The notes under the pieces: generated by a model
What the model was told of the DNA's origin: nothing
Database searches by the model: none
Seen by the model: the letters and a program-made list of their open reading frames with translations, nothing else
Program-made: the position numbers and the translations under genes
NCBI RefSeq assembly: GCF_020404845.1
Contig: NZ_JAIOJZ010000001.1
Coordinates: 186,001-250,000, forward strand
DNA: 64,000 nucleotides
From: Streptomyces hyderabadensis
GTDB lineage: Bacteria; Actinomycetota; Actinomycetes; Streptomycetales; Streptomycetaceae
Direction of reading: 5' to 3'
Shown here: piece by piece, positions 33,461 through 41,968 of the stretch
Numbering within the stretch: the stretch's first letter is position 1
How the letters are laid out: the number at the start of each line of letters is the position of its first letter

Positions 33461-34654
33461 TCAGGCCAGCCCCGCTCGCAGGTACTTCTGCCAGCGTGCC
33501 GTGAAGTCCTTCTCCGTGGTGCCGAGCACCTCGTGCAGCGCGCCCTCGACCGCGCCGGTGCGCTCGTCGTGGGCGCCCACGGCGCGGTAGAAGGCGTCCA
33601 GCCGGTCCTCGCCCCACTGCTCGGCGATCATCCGGCAGGCCAGCCAGCCGCCCTCGTAGGCCCGGGCCAGTTCGTCCGCCTCGGCGGTGAAGCCGAAGTC
33701 CTCGTCCGTCGGCAGCCGCGCGGGCACCCGGCCCCCGGCGACCGCGTCGGCCAGTTCGGGGGCGGCCTGGGCGGCGGTGCGTCCGCTGCCGCGGTAGCCG
33801 ACCCAGTCGGCGTAGCCCTCGGAGAGCCACAGCGGGGTGGCCGAGGTGGTGTCGGCGCGGGTGGCGACGTGGGTCGTCTCGTGGGTGAGCACGACCTGCT
33901 TGCCGAGGTCGCCGAGGAGCCCGTACGCGTCGGGGTTGACGATGATCCGGTCCGCGGGTGCGTGTTCCCGGCCGCCCGTCTCACCGGTGGTGACGGCGGC
34001 GATGCCCCGGTAGGAGGAGACCGGGGAGCCGAGCAGGCCCGCCATGCCCTCCACCGACCGGGGCACGACCACGACCACCCGGCGGGACCAGTCGCCGTCC
34101 CAGGCGTCCGCGACGGCCGGCACCGCCCGGTCGGCCAGGCCGGCGAAGCGGCGCAGGGCGGCGGTGGACTGCCCGACGCCGAGGACGAGGCTGTGCGTGC
34201 CGCGGACGATCTCGACCTTGCCCTGGTCCCAGGGCTGCTGGCCGGACTCCTCGGCGGGGCGGTCGGAGTCGACGGCCCAGGTCCCTGCCGTGCCCTCCCG
34301 GCTCAGCCGCACGGTGCGGCCCGCGGTGACGGGGCCCCGGTCGTAGCCGTCGACCCGGTAGCGCAGTTCGACGTCGGCGGTGGCGGTGTCGCCGGTGCGC
34401 TCCACGTCCCGTACCCGGTAGGACCAGTCGGCCAGCGGGATCGCGCTCAGGCGGTCGAAGCCGGTGCCGGTGCCGGTGCGCGCGTAGGCGGCCGCGTCGT
34501 GGGCGAGGACGGCCGCCGCACGCCGGTCCAGGACCCGCTGGACGTCGGCCCGGGCGGGGTCGGCCGCGGTCCGGCCGCCGCAGGCCACCAGCGCGACGAG
34601 CAGCAGGCACAGCGCCACCACCGAGGAACCCGACACCCGCCTTCGACCAGCCAT
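33461..34654 (-). CDS. lipoprotein with gluzincin-like peptidase domain
   Basis: A 397-residue exported protein. MAGRRRVSG is followed by a hydrophobic segment and a lipobox (LVALVACGG), so it is a likely lipoprotein. The C-terminal half has HETTH (258-262) followed 15-20 residues later by LWLSEGYADW, giving two His and one Glu zinc ligands of the peptidase MA/gluzincin type. The N-terminal half (residues 30-150) resembles an NTF2-like/SnoaL-type beta domain. Probable extracytoplasmic metallopeptidase next to two cell-wall hydrolase genes. Substrate unknown. Confidence 0.88.
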   Translation of the reverse strand: MAGRRRVSGSSVVALCLLLVALVACGGRTAADPARADVQRVLDRRAAAVLAHDAAAYARTGTGTGFDRLSAIPLADWSYRVRDVERTGDTATADVELRYRVDGYDRGPVTAGRTVRLSREGTAGTWAVDSDRPAEESGQQPWDQGKVEIVRGTHSLVLGVGQSTAALRRFAGLADRAVPAVADAWDGDWSRRVVVVVPRSVEGMAGLLGSPVSSYRGIAAVTTGETGGREHAPADRIIVNPDAYGLLGDLGKQVVLTHETTHVATRADTTSATPLWLSEGYADWVGYRGSGRTAAQAAPELADAVAGGRVPARLPTDEDFGFTAEADELARAYEGGWLACRMIAEQWGEDRLDAFYRAVGAHDERTGAVEGALHEVLGTTEKDFTARWQKYLRAGLA

Positions 34655-34730
34655 CTTCCCGATCGTACGGGCGAGGGGCCGCGGACGGCACCGGGCGAGC
34701 AGAGCGCGGGCGCCGGGAGGGGCCGTGGGG

Positions 34731-35747
34731 TCACACCCGGGTGACCGAGGAGATCGGCATCATGCCGACCGGGTCGTAGCGCACCGGGGCGCCGGGGTAG
34801 GGCGCGTGGATCACCTGCCCGTTGCCGGCGTACATGCCGATGTGGCTGGCGTCGTCGCGGTAGGCGACCAGGTCGCCGGGGCGCGCCTCGGCCAGGGACA
34901 CGTGCCGTCCGGCGCCGGTCTGCGCCTGCGAGGTGCGCGGGATGCCGACCCCGGCCTGCGCGTAGGCCCACTGGGTCAGGCCCGAGCAGTCGAAGCCGGA
35001 GGGGCCGTTGGCGCCCCAGACGTAGGGCTTGCCGAGGGCGGAGCGGGCGGCGGCGAAGGCGGCCGCGGCCCGGCCGGAGGCGGGGGCGGCGGCGCCGGCG
35101 AGGGCGGTCAGGTCCTCCCGGCCGGAGCGGGAGCCGCGCCGGTAGGCGTCGCGTTCGTCGTCGGGCAGGGCGGCGAGCAGCGCGCGTGCCTTGGCGAGCT
35201 TGCGCTCCACGGTCTTCTTGTGGGCGGCGACGGCCTTGCGGCCCTTCTCCAGCTCGGTGAGCTTGCGGGCCGCCTCGGCCCGGTCCTGGGCGAGGTCGCG
35301 CATCGCCTGCTGGAGCTCCCTCAGCTCACCCGCCTGGCGGGTGGTGATCCGGTCCAGCACGGAGGCCCGGTCGAGGTAGTCGTCCGGTTCGGCGGAGAGC
35401 AGCAGCGCGAGCGAGGGGTCGATGCCGCCGGAACGGTACTGGGCGCCGGCCAGCGAACCGAGCGCGTCCCGCATGGTGTTGACCCGCTGCTGCTGCCGGG
35501 CGATGGAGTCCTGCGCGGTGGTGACCTCCTCGCGCAGCGCGTCGGTGCGGGCGTCGGCCTTGTTGTAGGCCTCGGTCGCCCGCTCCGCCTCGGCGTGCAG
35601 CCGGTCCACCTCCGCCCGCCGGTCGTCGTGCGGGGCGGCCGCGGCCGGTACGGCGCCCAGGAGCGCGGCGGCCACGGAGAGCAGGCCGACGGCGGCGGTG
35701 GAGCCGCGGTCGAACCCGGATGGTGCAAGGCGGCGATGGGACCCCAC
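34731..35747 (-). CDS. secreted NlpC/P60 peptidoglycan endopeptidase
   Basis: A 338-residue protein with a signal peptide (VGLLSVAAALLGAVPAAAA), a long coiled coil (residues about 45-210) and a C-terminal NlpC/P60 domain: PSGFDCSGLTQWAY with the catalytic Cys, HVSLAEARPGDLV and HIGMYAGNGQVIHAP with the His residues. It cleaves peptide stems of peptidoglycan. The GTG at 35747 gives the cleanest signal peptide; a GTG five codons upstream is possible. Tandem paralogue of the next gene and probably arisen by duplication. Confidence 0.92.
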   Translation of the reverse strand: MGSHRRLAPSGFDRGSTAAVGLLSVAAALLGAVPAAAAPHDDRRAEVDRLHAEAERATEAYNKADARTDALREEVTTAQDSIARQQQRVNTMRDALGSLAGAQYRSGGIDPSLALLLSAEPDDYLDRASVLDRITTRQAGELRELQQAMRDLAQDRAEAARKLTELEKGRKAVAAHKKTVERKLAKARALLAALPDDERDAYRRGSRSGREDLTALAGAAAPASGRAAAAFAAARSALGKPYVWGANGPSGFDCSGLTQWAYAQAGVGIPRTSQAQTGAGRHVSLAEARPGDLVAYRDDASHIGMYAGNGQVIHAPYPGAPVRYDPVGMMPISSVTRV

Positions 35748-35962
35748 GGGAAGCCGCACTCCTTCCGCTGGCGGACGGGGAAACGCGGCAGACAGTAACC
35801 CCACGGCGGGGCACCGGCCAACGACCTCGGGGGCCGCGCAACGCGACGCCCCGCCGCTGACGCAGGTCACCGGCGGGGCGGGGGGTCACAGGGCCCGGAC
35901 GTGATTCGCCCGAACGGGCGGCACGGCGGGGGTGACTCCGGGTGGCGCGGGAGGCGTCGGGA

Positions 35963-37006
35963 TCAGACCCGGACGCCGAACATGAACGGACCGCCGATGG
36001 TGCCCATCGACTCGTAGCGGACGTTGGTGCCGGTGCGCGGCGCGTGCAGGACCTGGCCGTTGCCGGCGTAGAGGCCGACGTGGTGCAGGTCGCTGAAGAA
36101 GAAGACGAGGTCGCCGACCTGGAGGTCGCTCATCGAGGAGATGCGCGTGCCGTAGTTGGCCTGCGCCTGGGAGGTGCGCGGGATGCCGACGCCGGCCTGC
36201 GCGTACGCCCAGGAGGTCAGGCCCGAGCAGTCGAAGGAGGACGGTCCGGTGGCGCCGTAGACGTACGGCGTGCCTATCTTGCTCTGGGCGGCGGCGAAGG
36301 CGGCGCCCGCGCGGCCGGAGGCGGGGGTGGTCTTGCCGCCGGTGAGGACCTGGCGCTCGCTGGCGCGGTTAGAGCGCTGCTCCTCCTCCTGGAGGGCGGC
36401 CCGCTCCTGCGCGGTGAGCGTGTTGAGCAGCTTCTGCGCGGACGAGAGCTTGCCCTGGACCTGCTTCTTCTTCTTGCCCAGTTCGGTGCGGGTGGCGGAG
36501 AGGTCCTTGAGCTTCTCGGAGGCCTCGGAGCGCTGCTGGGCGAGGTCGCGCTGCTTGGTCTGGATCTTCTTCAGCGCCTCGACCTGCTGACCGCTCAGCT
36601 GGTCCAGGGTGGAGGCCTTGTCCAGGTAGTTGTCCGGGTCGGCGGACAGGAAGAGCTGGAGCGAGGGGTCGATGCCGCCGGAGCGGTACTGGGCGCTGGC
36701 CATCGAACCGAGGCCGTCGCGCAGCTCGTTGAGCTCCTCCTGGCCGCGGGCGACGTTGTCCTGGATGGTGGAGATCTCCTTCTGGAGCTTCTCCTGCTTC
36801 TCCTTGGCGCCGTTGTACTTCTCGGTGGCCTGCTCGGCCTCCTCGTAGAGCTTGTCGACCTTGGCCTTGACCTCGTCCTTGCTCGGCTTCTCACTCGGGG
36901 CCGCGTTGGCGGCCTGGGAGCTGAGAGCGACAGCGGCGGCGGCAGCGGTGGTGAGCACGGTCACGCGCGTGCGGCTCGGCTGCTTGGGACGACGGTGGGA
37001 CGCCAC
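35963..37006 (-). CDS. secreted NlpC/P60 peptidoglycan endopeptidase
   Basis: A 347-residue paralogue of the preceding entry: basic N-terminus, signal peptide (TVLTTAAAAAVALSSQAANA), Lys/Glu-rich coiled coil to about residue 215, then NlpC/P60 with PSSFDCSGLTSWAY and HHVGLYAGNGQVLHAP. The start is probably GTG 37006, eight to nine bases after AAGGAG. A GTG at 37036 would add ten residues and lies within a structured leader. The hairpin at 37031-37081 directly upstream suggests post-transcriptional control. Confidence 0.93.
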   Translation of the reverse strand: MASHRRPKQPSRTRVTVLTTAAAAAVALSSQAANAAPSEKPSKDEVKAKVDKLYEEAEQATEKYNGAKEKQEKLQKEISTIQDNVARGQEELNELRDGLGSMASAQYRSGGIDPSLQLFLSADPDNYLDKASTLDQLSGQQVEALKKIQTKQRDLAQQRSEASEKLKDLSATRTELGKKKKQVQGKLSSAQKLLNTLTAQERAALQEEEQRSNRASERQVLTGGKTTPASGRAGAAFAAAQSKIGTPYVYGATGPSSFDCSGLTSWAYAQAGVGIPRTSQAQANYGTRISSMSDLQVGDLVFFFSDLHHVGLYAGNGQVLHAPRTGTNVRYESMGTIGGPFMFGVRV

Positions 37007-37030
37007 GGAGACGAGCTCCTTCTTGAGAGG

Positions 37031-37081
37031 GATCACCCGTGCGAGGGTTCGAAGGGTGACCCTAGTGACCCACTCGTGATC
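37031..37081 (-). promoter_or_regulatory. structured 5' leader of NlpC/P60 gene
   Basis: The outer arms GATCACGAGTG (37081-37071) and CACGGGTGATC (37041-37031) pair over 9 of 11 positions, enclosing GGTCAC direct repeats and a TTCGAA palindrome. The base of the stem overlaps an alternative GTG and lies 10-15 bases before the ribosome site. Some Streptomyces cell-wall hydrolase genes are under c-di-AMP riboswitches; I could not match that consensus here, so the element is unassigned. Confidence 0.45.
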
Positions 37082-37268
37082 AGTTCAAATCCTCCGCCGA
37101 AAAATCACGGTTACGCACCGCGATTTCCGCCGCAACTCACCTGCAGTGACGCCCATCTGACGCTACGTTGCGTGACGCTTCCGTCAATTCGGGCATAGAG
37201 CGCCTACGTTACGGTTGGTGCGGAAGTGAAGAGAAGTGGCCGGAAGCCAACGCGAAGCGAACGAGCGG

Positions 37269-38612
37269 CTAGGAAAGCCGCTTGAGGAGCACCGCGGACG
37301 CCACCGGGCGTGCGCCCGCGCGCGCCACGCCGTCGGCGACCTCGCGGTCGGTGGAGACGACGATGACCGGCCGGCCCGGCGGCTCCGCCCGCACCAGCTG
37401 GCGGATCAGCTCGTCGGCGGTGACCCCGGGCTTGGAGAACAGCACCCGCACCCCGCGCGGCGGCGCGAGCAGCACCGGCGCCACGAGTTCGGCCCCGTCG
37501 AAGACGCAGGTCATCTCGGCGCCGGTCTGCGCGGCGAGCTGGGAGAGCTGGCCGAGCAGCCGCAGCCGCTGCTTCTCCAGGGGCATCTGCGGATAGCCGG
37601 TCTTGGTGACGTTGTAGCCGTCGACCACCAGGTGGGCCTGGGGCAGCGCCAGCAACTGGTCCAGGATCGCCGGGTCGTTCTCGGACAGGGCCCGGTTGGC
37701 GATGTCCTTCGGCGTCATCCGGCCCGGCTCGACCGCGTCCACGGTCTCGGCGGGCCGCACCGACACCGGGGGCAGCGCCAGCTCGCGGCGCAGCCCCTGG
37801 GTGGCGTCGAGGAGGGTGTCCAGGAGCAGCCGTACGCGCATGTCCTCGACGCTGCGCCCCTCCCGGGCGGCCTTGCGGGTGGCCTCCAGGGCCGCCTCGG
37901 CCTCCCCCAGCCGGCCCTTGAGCCGCCGGGTCTCGCTCTCGGCGGCGGACACCTGGGTCTGCCCCTCGGCCCGGACCGCGTCCAGCTCGGCCCGGACCTT
38001 GCGCAGCGCCGCCTCGCCGCGCTTGACGTCGCTGAGGGCGGCGCGCAGCTTGCGGTGCAGCGACTCGGCCTCCCGCTTCGCCGCGTCCAGCTCGCCGCGC
38101 AGCCGCTCGGTCTCGGTCCTGGTGTGCTCCCGGGCCCGGGACAGCTCCTCGTGCAGCCGTTCCAGCTCCGCGCGGTTCTCCTCGTCGGCGCGCTCGGCGT
38201 CCGCGCGCTGCGCCTCCTCGCCGGCGGCGGTGACCAGCTTCACCCAGCCGTGCGGGCGCAGCACGTAGGCCGCGGCGGCCACGTCCAGCGGGTCGGCGGC
38301 CGGGGGCGGGGAGCCGGCGTCCAGGGCACCGCACAGCTCGGGCTGGGCGTCGCGGAACTTCTCGCCGATGCGCTGGCGGAAGAGCGGGTCGGTCTCCACG
38401 GCGGCGGCCATGGCGTTGCCGGCGAACTTGGCCCGGCGGTTCGGGGCGAACCTGGCGTACTGCCTCAGCTGGGCGGGCAGCTCGCCCAGGGTCAGCGAAC
38501 CGAAGCCGTCGGACACGATCTGCACGACCCGGCGGCGCACGCCGTCGGGCAGCGGGCGGTCGAGCACCTCAGCGGTGCCGTCGTCCGGCCCCCCGCCGTG
38601 TGTCTCCACCAT
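37269..38612 (-). CDS. NYN-domain (YacP-like) RNA-binding/nuclease protein
   Basis: A 447-residue protein. The C-terminal 170 residues form a NYN/PIN-like domain: AHLVVDGYNVTKTGYPQ, ETCVFDGAE-like TCVFDGAELVAP, and VIVVSTDREVADGV, with the conserved acidic residues of YacP-type putative RNases. The middle (residues 150-270) is a long coiled coil and the N-terminus is helical with LPDGVRRRVVQIVSDGFGSL. Actinobacterial proteins of this layout are annotated as RNA-binding. Cytoplasmic. Likely cotranscribed with the upstream zinc-ribbon gene. Confidence 0.9.
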   Translation of the reverse strand: MVETHGGGPDDGTAEVLDRPLPDGVRRRVVQIVSDGFGSLTLGELPAQLRQYARFAPNRRAKFAGNAMAAAVETDPLFRQRIGEKFRDAQPELCGALDAGSPPPAADPLDVAAAAYVLRPHGWVKLVTAAGEEAQRADAERADEENRAELERLHEELSRAREHTRTETERLRGELDAAKREAESLHRKLRAALSDVKRGEAALRKVRAELDAVRAEGQTQVSAAESETRRLKGRLGEAEAALEATRKAAREGRSVEDMRVRLLLDTLLDATQGLRRELALPPVSVRPAETVDAVEPGRMTPKDIANRALSENDPAILDQLLALPQAHLVVDGYNVTKTGYPQMPLEKQRLRLLGQLSQLAAQTGAEMTCVFDGAELVAPVLLAPPRGVRVLFSKPGVTADELIRQLVRAEPPGRPVIVVSTDREVADGVARAGARPVASAVLLKRLS

Positions 38613-38632
38613 CCGTCACCCCAATGTCTCAG

Positions 38633-38655
38633 GGCGATCCCGGACCGGAATCGCC
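38633..38655 (-). terminator. hairpin between zinc-ribbon and NYN genes
   Basis: Arms 38633-38643 and 38645-38655 pair at ten of eleven positions. With a realistic loop the stem is about nine base pairs, and no U-tract follows. It could be a weak terminator or a processing site in a shared transcript. Confidence 0.35.
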
Positions 38656-38674
38656 TGGTGCGGGGCCGCTCCGC

Positions 38675-38914
38675 TCAGGAGGCGGCACCCGGCCTGTCCA
38701 CGAGTTCCACCTGGTCCACGGCGTTGCACCAGCGGCACCGCACCGACTCGATGGTCTCACTGAGCACCTCGCGCTCCTCCACCGTCGGCTCACCGGCCAG
38801 ATCGAGGTGCACGTACTCGACGACCTTCGAGGCCCGGGTCACGTCGAAGCGGGTGAGGTTGCCGCACAGGGTGCAGCGCCACCGCGTCGTGTCGGTCGGC
38901 AGGGGAACCGTCAT
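38675..38914 (-). CDS. small zinc-ribbon protein
   Basis: A 79-residue protein with CTLC near residue 14 and CRWC near 60, four cysteines positioned to bind zinc. Between them are FDVTRASKVVEYVHLDLAGEP and an acidic helix. It is typical of actinobacterial hypothetical proteins found next to the NYN gene. Function unknown. I start at the ATG at 38914; an upstream frame without good initiation signals was ignored. Confidence 0.85.
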   Translation of the reverse strand: MTVPLPTDTTRWRCTLCGNLTRFDVTRASKVVEYVHLDLAGEPTVEEREVLSETIESVRCRWCNAVDQVELVDRPGAAS

Positions 38915-39070
38915 CGTGGCTGTCCGCTCTCTTCCAGTGTCGGTGACGCGCCGGGCTCCCCCGGTGCGTGTGGCTCGTAACCCTACGGCCTGGCGGGTAC
39001 CCGACGCCCGCGTGTCCACGGCGGCGAGGCGCTATGAGCCCTCGCGCCCGTTACGTCATGCTCTGTGTCC

Positions 39071-39841
39071 ATGATCCGCAACTGGAGCAAGGCGGTCCGC
39101 AGCACGGTCACGGCGGCCCGGGCGCTCGCCCCCGTCCGCTCGCCGCGGCGCCGGGCGGCGCCCGTGACGTACACGCTGATCACGCTGTGCTGTCTGCTGT
39201 TCCTGATCAGCCCGGCCGCGGGCCTGAATCCGGTGTACGGCACCGGGGAGGAGGTGCTGGCGGCGCAGCGCGCCTACTTCCGGCGCTGGGGCGTGATCCC
39301 CGCAGAACTGTTCGAGGACTCCCCCGGGTCGGCGCTCACCCCGGCCACGGCGCTGTTCGTGCACGGCAGCTGGGTGCACCTGCTGGGCAACATGCTCTTC
39401 CTCTACGTCTTCGGCGCGATGACCGAGGAACGGATGGGCCGGCTCCAGTTCGCCCTGTTCTACCTCGGCTGCGGCTACCTGGCCCTGCTGGGCTACGCCG
39501 GTGCCAACGCCCACTCCCAGGAGTCCCTGGTCGGCGCCTCGGGGGCGATCTCCGCGGTCCTCGGCGCCTTCCTGTTCCTCTTCCCGCGGGCCCGGGTGAC
39601 CAGCCTGCTGCCCTTCCTCTTCTTCCTGCCGCTGCGCTTCCCGGCCTGGGTCGTGCTGCCGTTCTGGGTGACCCTGCAGTGGCTGGCGGCGGGACGGGCC
39701 GGCGACGGTCCGGGGGTGGCCTACCTCGCGCACCTGGTGGGCTTCGGCCTGGGCTTCGCCTACGCCTGGGTGCGGTTCGGACGTACGACTAGAGTTGGTG
39801 GCGTTCCAGTGGCGGCGCCCGAGGGAGAGAACCAGCCGTGA
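39071..39841 (+). CDS. rhomboid-family intramembrane serine protease
   Basis: A 256-residue polytopic protein. GASGAISA holds the nucleophile S157 and AHLVGF the catalytic H221; HGSWVHLLGNMLFLYVFG is the conserved rhomboid helix 2. It has six or seven membrane segments and a basic N-terminal cytoplasmic tail. It cleaves transmembrane substrates within the lipid bilayer; substrates are unknown. The ATG is chosen over a GTG two codons earlier; neither has a strong ribosome site. The stop overlaps the next gene's GTG, so the two are coupled. Confidence 0.9.
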   Translation: MIRNWSKAVRSTVTAARALAPVRSPRRRAAPVTYTLITLCCLLFLISPAAGLNPVYGTGEEVLAAQRAYFRRWGVIPAELFEDSPGSALTPATALFVHGSWVHLLGNMLFLYVFGAMTEERMGRLQFALFYLGCGYLALLGYAGANAHSQESLVGASGAISAVLGAFLFLFPRARVTSLLPFLFFLPLRFPAWVVLPFWVTLQWLAAGRAGDGPGVAYLAHLVGFGLGFAYAWVRFGRTTRVGGVPVAAPEGENQP

Positions 39842-40119
39842 TCAGCGCGATCGTCCTCATCAAGACCAGCGTGGACCGCATTCCCGAGATCGCGGAGCAG
39901 ATCGCCGCGCTGGAGAGCGTCAGCGAGGTCTTCTCCGTCACCGGCACCTACGACCTGATCGCCATGGTCCGGGTGAGCAAGCACGAGGACCTGGCCGAGG
40001 TCATCCCCGGCCGGATCAGCAAGATCCCCGGCGTGGAGGGCACCGACACCCACGTGGCCTTCCGCACCTACTCCCAGCACGACCTGGAGGCGGCCTTCGC
40101 CATCGGCCTGGACAACTGA
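39838..40119 (+). CDS. Lrp/AsnC ligand-binding (RAM) domain protein, no DNA-binding domain
   Basis: A 93-residue protein consisting only of the RAM domain: MISAIVLIKTSVDRIPEIAEQIAALESV, GTYDLIAMVRV and PGVEGTDTHVAF. A helix-turn-helix is absent. Stand-alone RAM proteins form oligomers that bind amino acids and may act as small-molecule sensors. The GTGA overlap with the rhomboid gene indicates coupled translation. A hairpin follows directly. Confidence 0.92.
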   Translation: MISAIVLIKTSVDRIPEIAEQIAALESVSEVFSVTGTYDLIAMVRVSKHEDLAEVIPGRISKIPGVEGTDTHVAFRTYSQHDLEAAFAIGLDN

Positions 40120-40121
40120 GA

Positions 40122-40140
40122 CGCGCCCCAAAGGGGCGCG
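40122..40140 (+). terminator. terminator hairpin after Lrp-like gene
   Basis: CGCGCCCC and GGGGCGCG pair perfectly (40122-40129 with 40133-40140) with an AAA loop three bases after the stop codon. It is part of dispersed repeat copy C. Confidence 0.8.
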
Positions 40141-40190
40141 GGGAACTGCGCGACCAGCCACGACGGCGCCGCAGCCGACCAACGAGCCGG
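40133..40190 (-). repeat. dispersed intergenic repeat, copy C
   Basis: Read on the minus strand it contains CGTCGTGGCTGGTCGCGCAG followed by TTCCCCGCGCCCC. The segment TCGCGCAGTTCCCCGCGCCC is identical to copy D near 53110. It is adjacent to, and may have contributed, the terminator of the Lrp-like gene. Confidence 0.8.
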
Positions 40191-40199
40191 GGCACCGGA

Positions 40200-40232
40200 T
40201 GAAGAGTTCTTCACCCGGCACTCATCCGGCCC
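40200..40232 (+). promoter_or_regulatory. 11-bp direct repeats, putative OmpR-type operator
   Basis: TGAAGAGTTCT, TCACCCGGCAC and TCATCCGGCCC follow each other in exact 11-base steps, starting 61 bases before the first gene of the two-component operon. The same TGAAG-n6-TCA-n8-TCAT layout occurs at 42640-42683 before the permease gene. Direct repeats at this spacing are how OmpR-family regulators bind, so autoregulation is likely. Confidence 0.55.
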
Positions 40233-40260
40233 GCGGAAAACCCCGCGCAGAATCCACCGC

Positions 40261-40545
40261 ATGGTCTTCTCCCGCCGCATGGCGGCCCTCGCGGCCGTCG
40301 TCCTGATCCCCCTCGGCATCGCCGCGACCAGCTTCGCCCTGACCGACAGCCCGCAGGAGCCCAAGGTCCCGGCCAAGGTGGAGCTGGAGAGCGGCTCCCC
40401 CAGCCCGCGGCCTGCCTCCTCCTCGCCCGAGCCGACGCCCAGCGACCAGGTGGTGACGCGGCCGCCGGTGACCGACGGCCCTTCGGATGACGACGATGAC
40501 GACGACCGGGGCGGCGACGCCGACGACGGGCCCGGCGACGGATGA
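40261..40545 (+). CDS. small exported Asp/Pro-rich protein
   Basis: A 94-residue protein with an N-terminal hydrophobic segment (MAALAAVVLIPLGIAATSFAL) that is a signal peptide or anchor, a Ser/Pro-rich middle and a run of seven Asp near residue 76. It could be a cell-surface acidic peptide, possibly cation-binding. It is the first gene of the operon with the sensor kinase; their coding regions overlap by 59 bases. No family recognised. Confidence 0.75.
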   Translation: MVFSRRMAALAAVVLIPLGIAATSFALTDSPQEPKVPAKVELESGSPSPRPASSSPEPTPSDQVVTRPPVTDGPSDDDDDDDRGGDADDGPGDG

Positions 40546-41968
40546 GCGCGAGCGCCGCCGGGTCTCGGCCCGGGTCCGCATCCTGCTGTGGCTGCTGCTC
40601 GTGATGGCGGTCGCGCTGGCCTCGGTGGCGGCGACCACCCGCTCGATCCTGCTGCGCGACACCGACCAGCGGATCAACGGCCTGCTCGCGCAGGAGGCCG
40701 GGGAGTTCGCCAACTTCGAGGAGCAGGGCTTCGACCCGGAGACGGGCCGCCCGTTCACCGACCCGGGCCGGCTGCTGCGGGTCTTCCTGGAGCGGCAGTA
40801 CGCCGACCTGGACGAGGAGCTGGTCGGCCTGGTGGGCGAGGTGGGCAGCAGGCCCACGCAGATCATCCAGCAGCGCGAGATCCCGGTCGACCGGCCCCTG
40901 CACGAGGACGCCGACGCCCGGCGCCGCATCTACGCCTCCCCCGACTCCTCCGGCACCCTGCACCGGCCCGAGGGCGAGATCCGCTGGGCCAAGGTCACCG
41001 TGGCCCGCTACGGCGGCGAACCGGCGGCCGCGTTCGTGGTGGCCTTCCACCCGGGGCGCGAACAGGCCCGCGCGGACGAGGTGTTCCGCGTCCTGCTCGC
41101 CATCTCCGGCGTCGCCCTGCTGATGACGACCGGCATCGCCTGGGTGGTCGCGGGCCGCATCCTCAAGCCGGTGCGGCTGGTGCGCACGACCGCCGCCCAG
41201 CTCACCGAGCAGGACCTGACCCGGCGCATCCCGGTGCACGGCCACGACGACGTGGCGGCCCTCGCCGAGACGTTCAACGCCATGCTGGACCGGCTGGAGC
41301 GCGCCTTCGCCACCCAGCGCCGGTTCGTCGACGACGCGGGCCACGAGCTGCGCACCCCGATCACCATCGTGCGCGGCCACCTGGAGCTGATGGGCGACGA
41401 TCCGGCGGAGCGTGAGGAGACCGTCCGCCTCGTCACCGACGAACTGGACCGGATGAGCCGCATCGTCGAGGACCTGCTGCTGCTCGCCAAGGCCGAACGC
41501 CCCGACTTCGTCACCCCCGAGCCGGTGCAGCTCGCCGAACTCACCGCCGACGTCTACGTCAAGGCCCGCACCCTGGGCGACCGGGAGTGGGTGCTGGGCG
41601 AGGTCGCCGACCGGGAGGCGCACCTCGATCCCCAGCGGATCACCCAGGCCATGGTGCAGCTCGCGCAGAACGCCGTGCAGCACACCACGGCCGGTCAGCG
41701 GGTCCGCATAGGCTCCCGCGCCGACGGTTCACGGATCGAGCTGTACGTCGCCGACTCCGGGCCCGGCGTCCAGCCGCAGGACGCCGAGGTGATCTTCGAG
41801 CGGTTCCGGCGCGGCACCGCCCGGCGCGGAGTGCGCGGCACGGGCGCCGGGCTCGGCCTCTCGATCGTGCGGGCGATCGCCGAGGGCCACGGCGGCCGGG
41901 TCGACCTGCGCACCACCGAGGGCGGCGGCGCCACCTTCGTACTCACACTGGAAGAGGCACGACCATGA
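40487..41968 (+). CDS. sensor histidine kinase (OmpR-type partner)
   Basis: A 493-residue kinase. Two membrane helices (about 33-55 and 200-225) flank an extracytoplasmic sensor of about 150 residues. A HAMP domain follows (GRILKPVRLVRTTAAQL), then HisKA with the phospho-acceptor H286 in DDAGHELRTPITIVRGH, and HATPase_c with AQNAVQHTT, DSGPGVQP and GTGAGLGLSIV. The ATG at 40487 (or 40496) overlaps the preceding small gene; no start lies closer to the first helix. It is coupled to its response regulator by an ATGA overlap. The ligand may involve the co-encoded acidic surface protein. Confidence 0.93.
   Translation: MTTMTTTGAATPTTGPATDERERRRVSARVRILLWLLLVMAVALASVAATTRSILLRDTDQRINGLLAQEAGEFANFEEQGFDPETGRPFTDPGRLLRVFLERQYADLDEELVGLVGEVGSRPTQIIQQREIPVDRPLHEDADARRRIYASPDSSGTLHRPEGEIRWAKVTVARYGGEPAAAFVVAFHPGREQARADEVFRVLLAISGVALLMTTGIAWVVAGRILKPVRLVRTTAAQLTEQDLTRRIPVHGHDDVAALAETFNAMLDRLERAFATQRRFVDDAGHELRTPITIVRGHLELMGDDPAEREETVRLVTDELDRMSRIVEDLLLLAKAERPDFVTPEPVQLAELTADVYVKARTLGDREWVLGEVADREAHLDPQRITQAMVQLAQNAVQHTTAGQRVRIGSRADGSRIELYVADSGPGVQPQDAEVIFERFRRGTARRGVRGTGAGLGLSIVRAIAEGHGGRVDLRTTEGGGATFVLTLEEARP

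Noticed and set aside
37020..37200. c-di-AMP (ydaO-type) riboswitch before the NlpC/P60 gene
   Set aside because: I looked for the conserved blocks of that class and could not place them. Only a simple structured element is supported.
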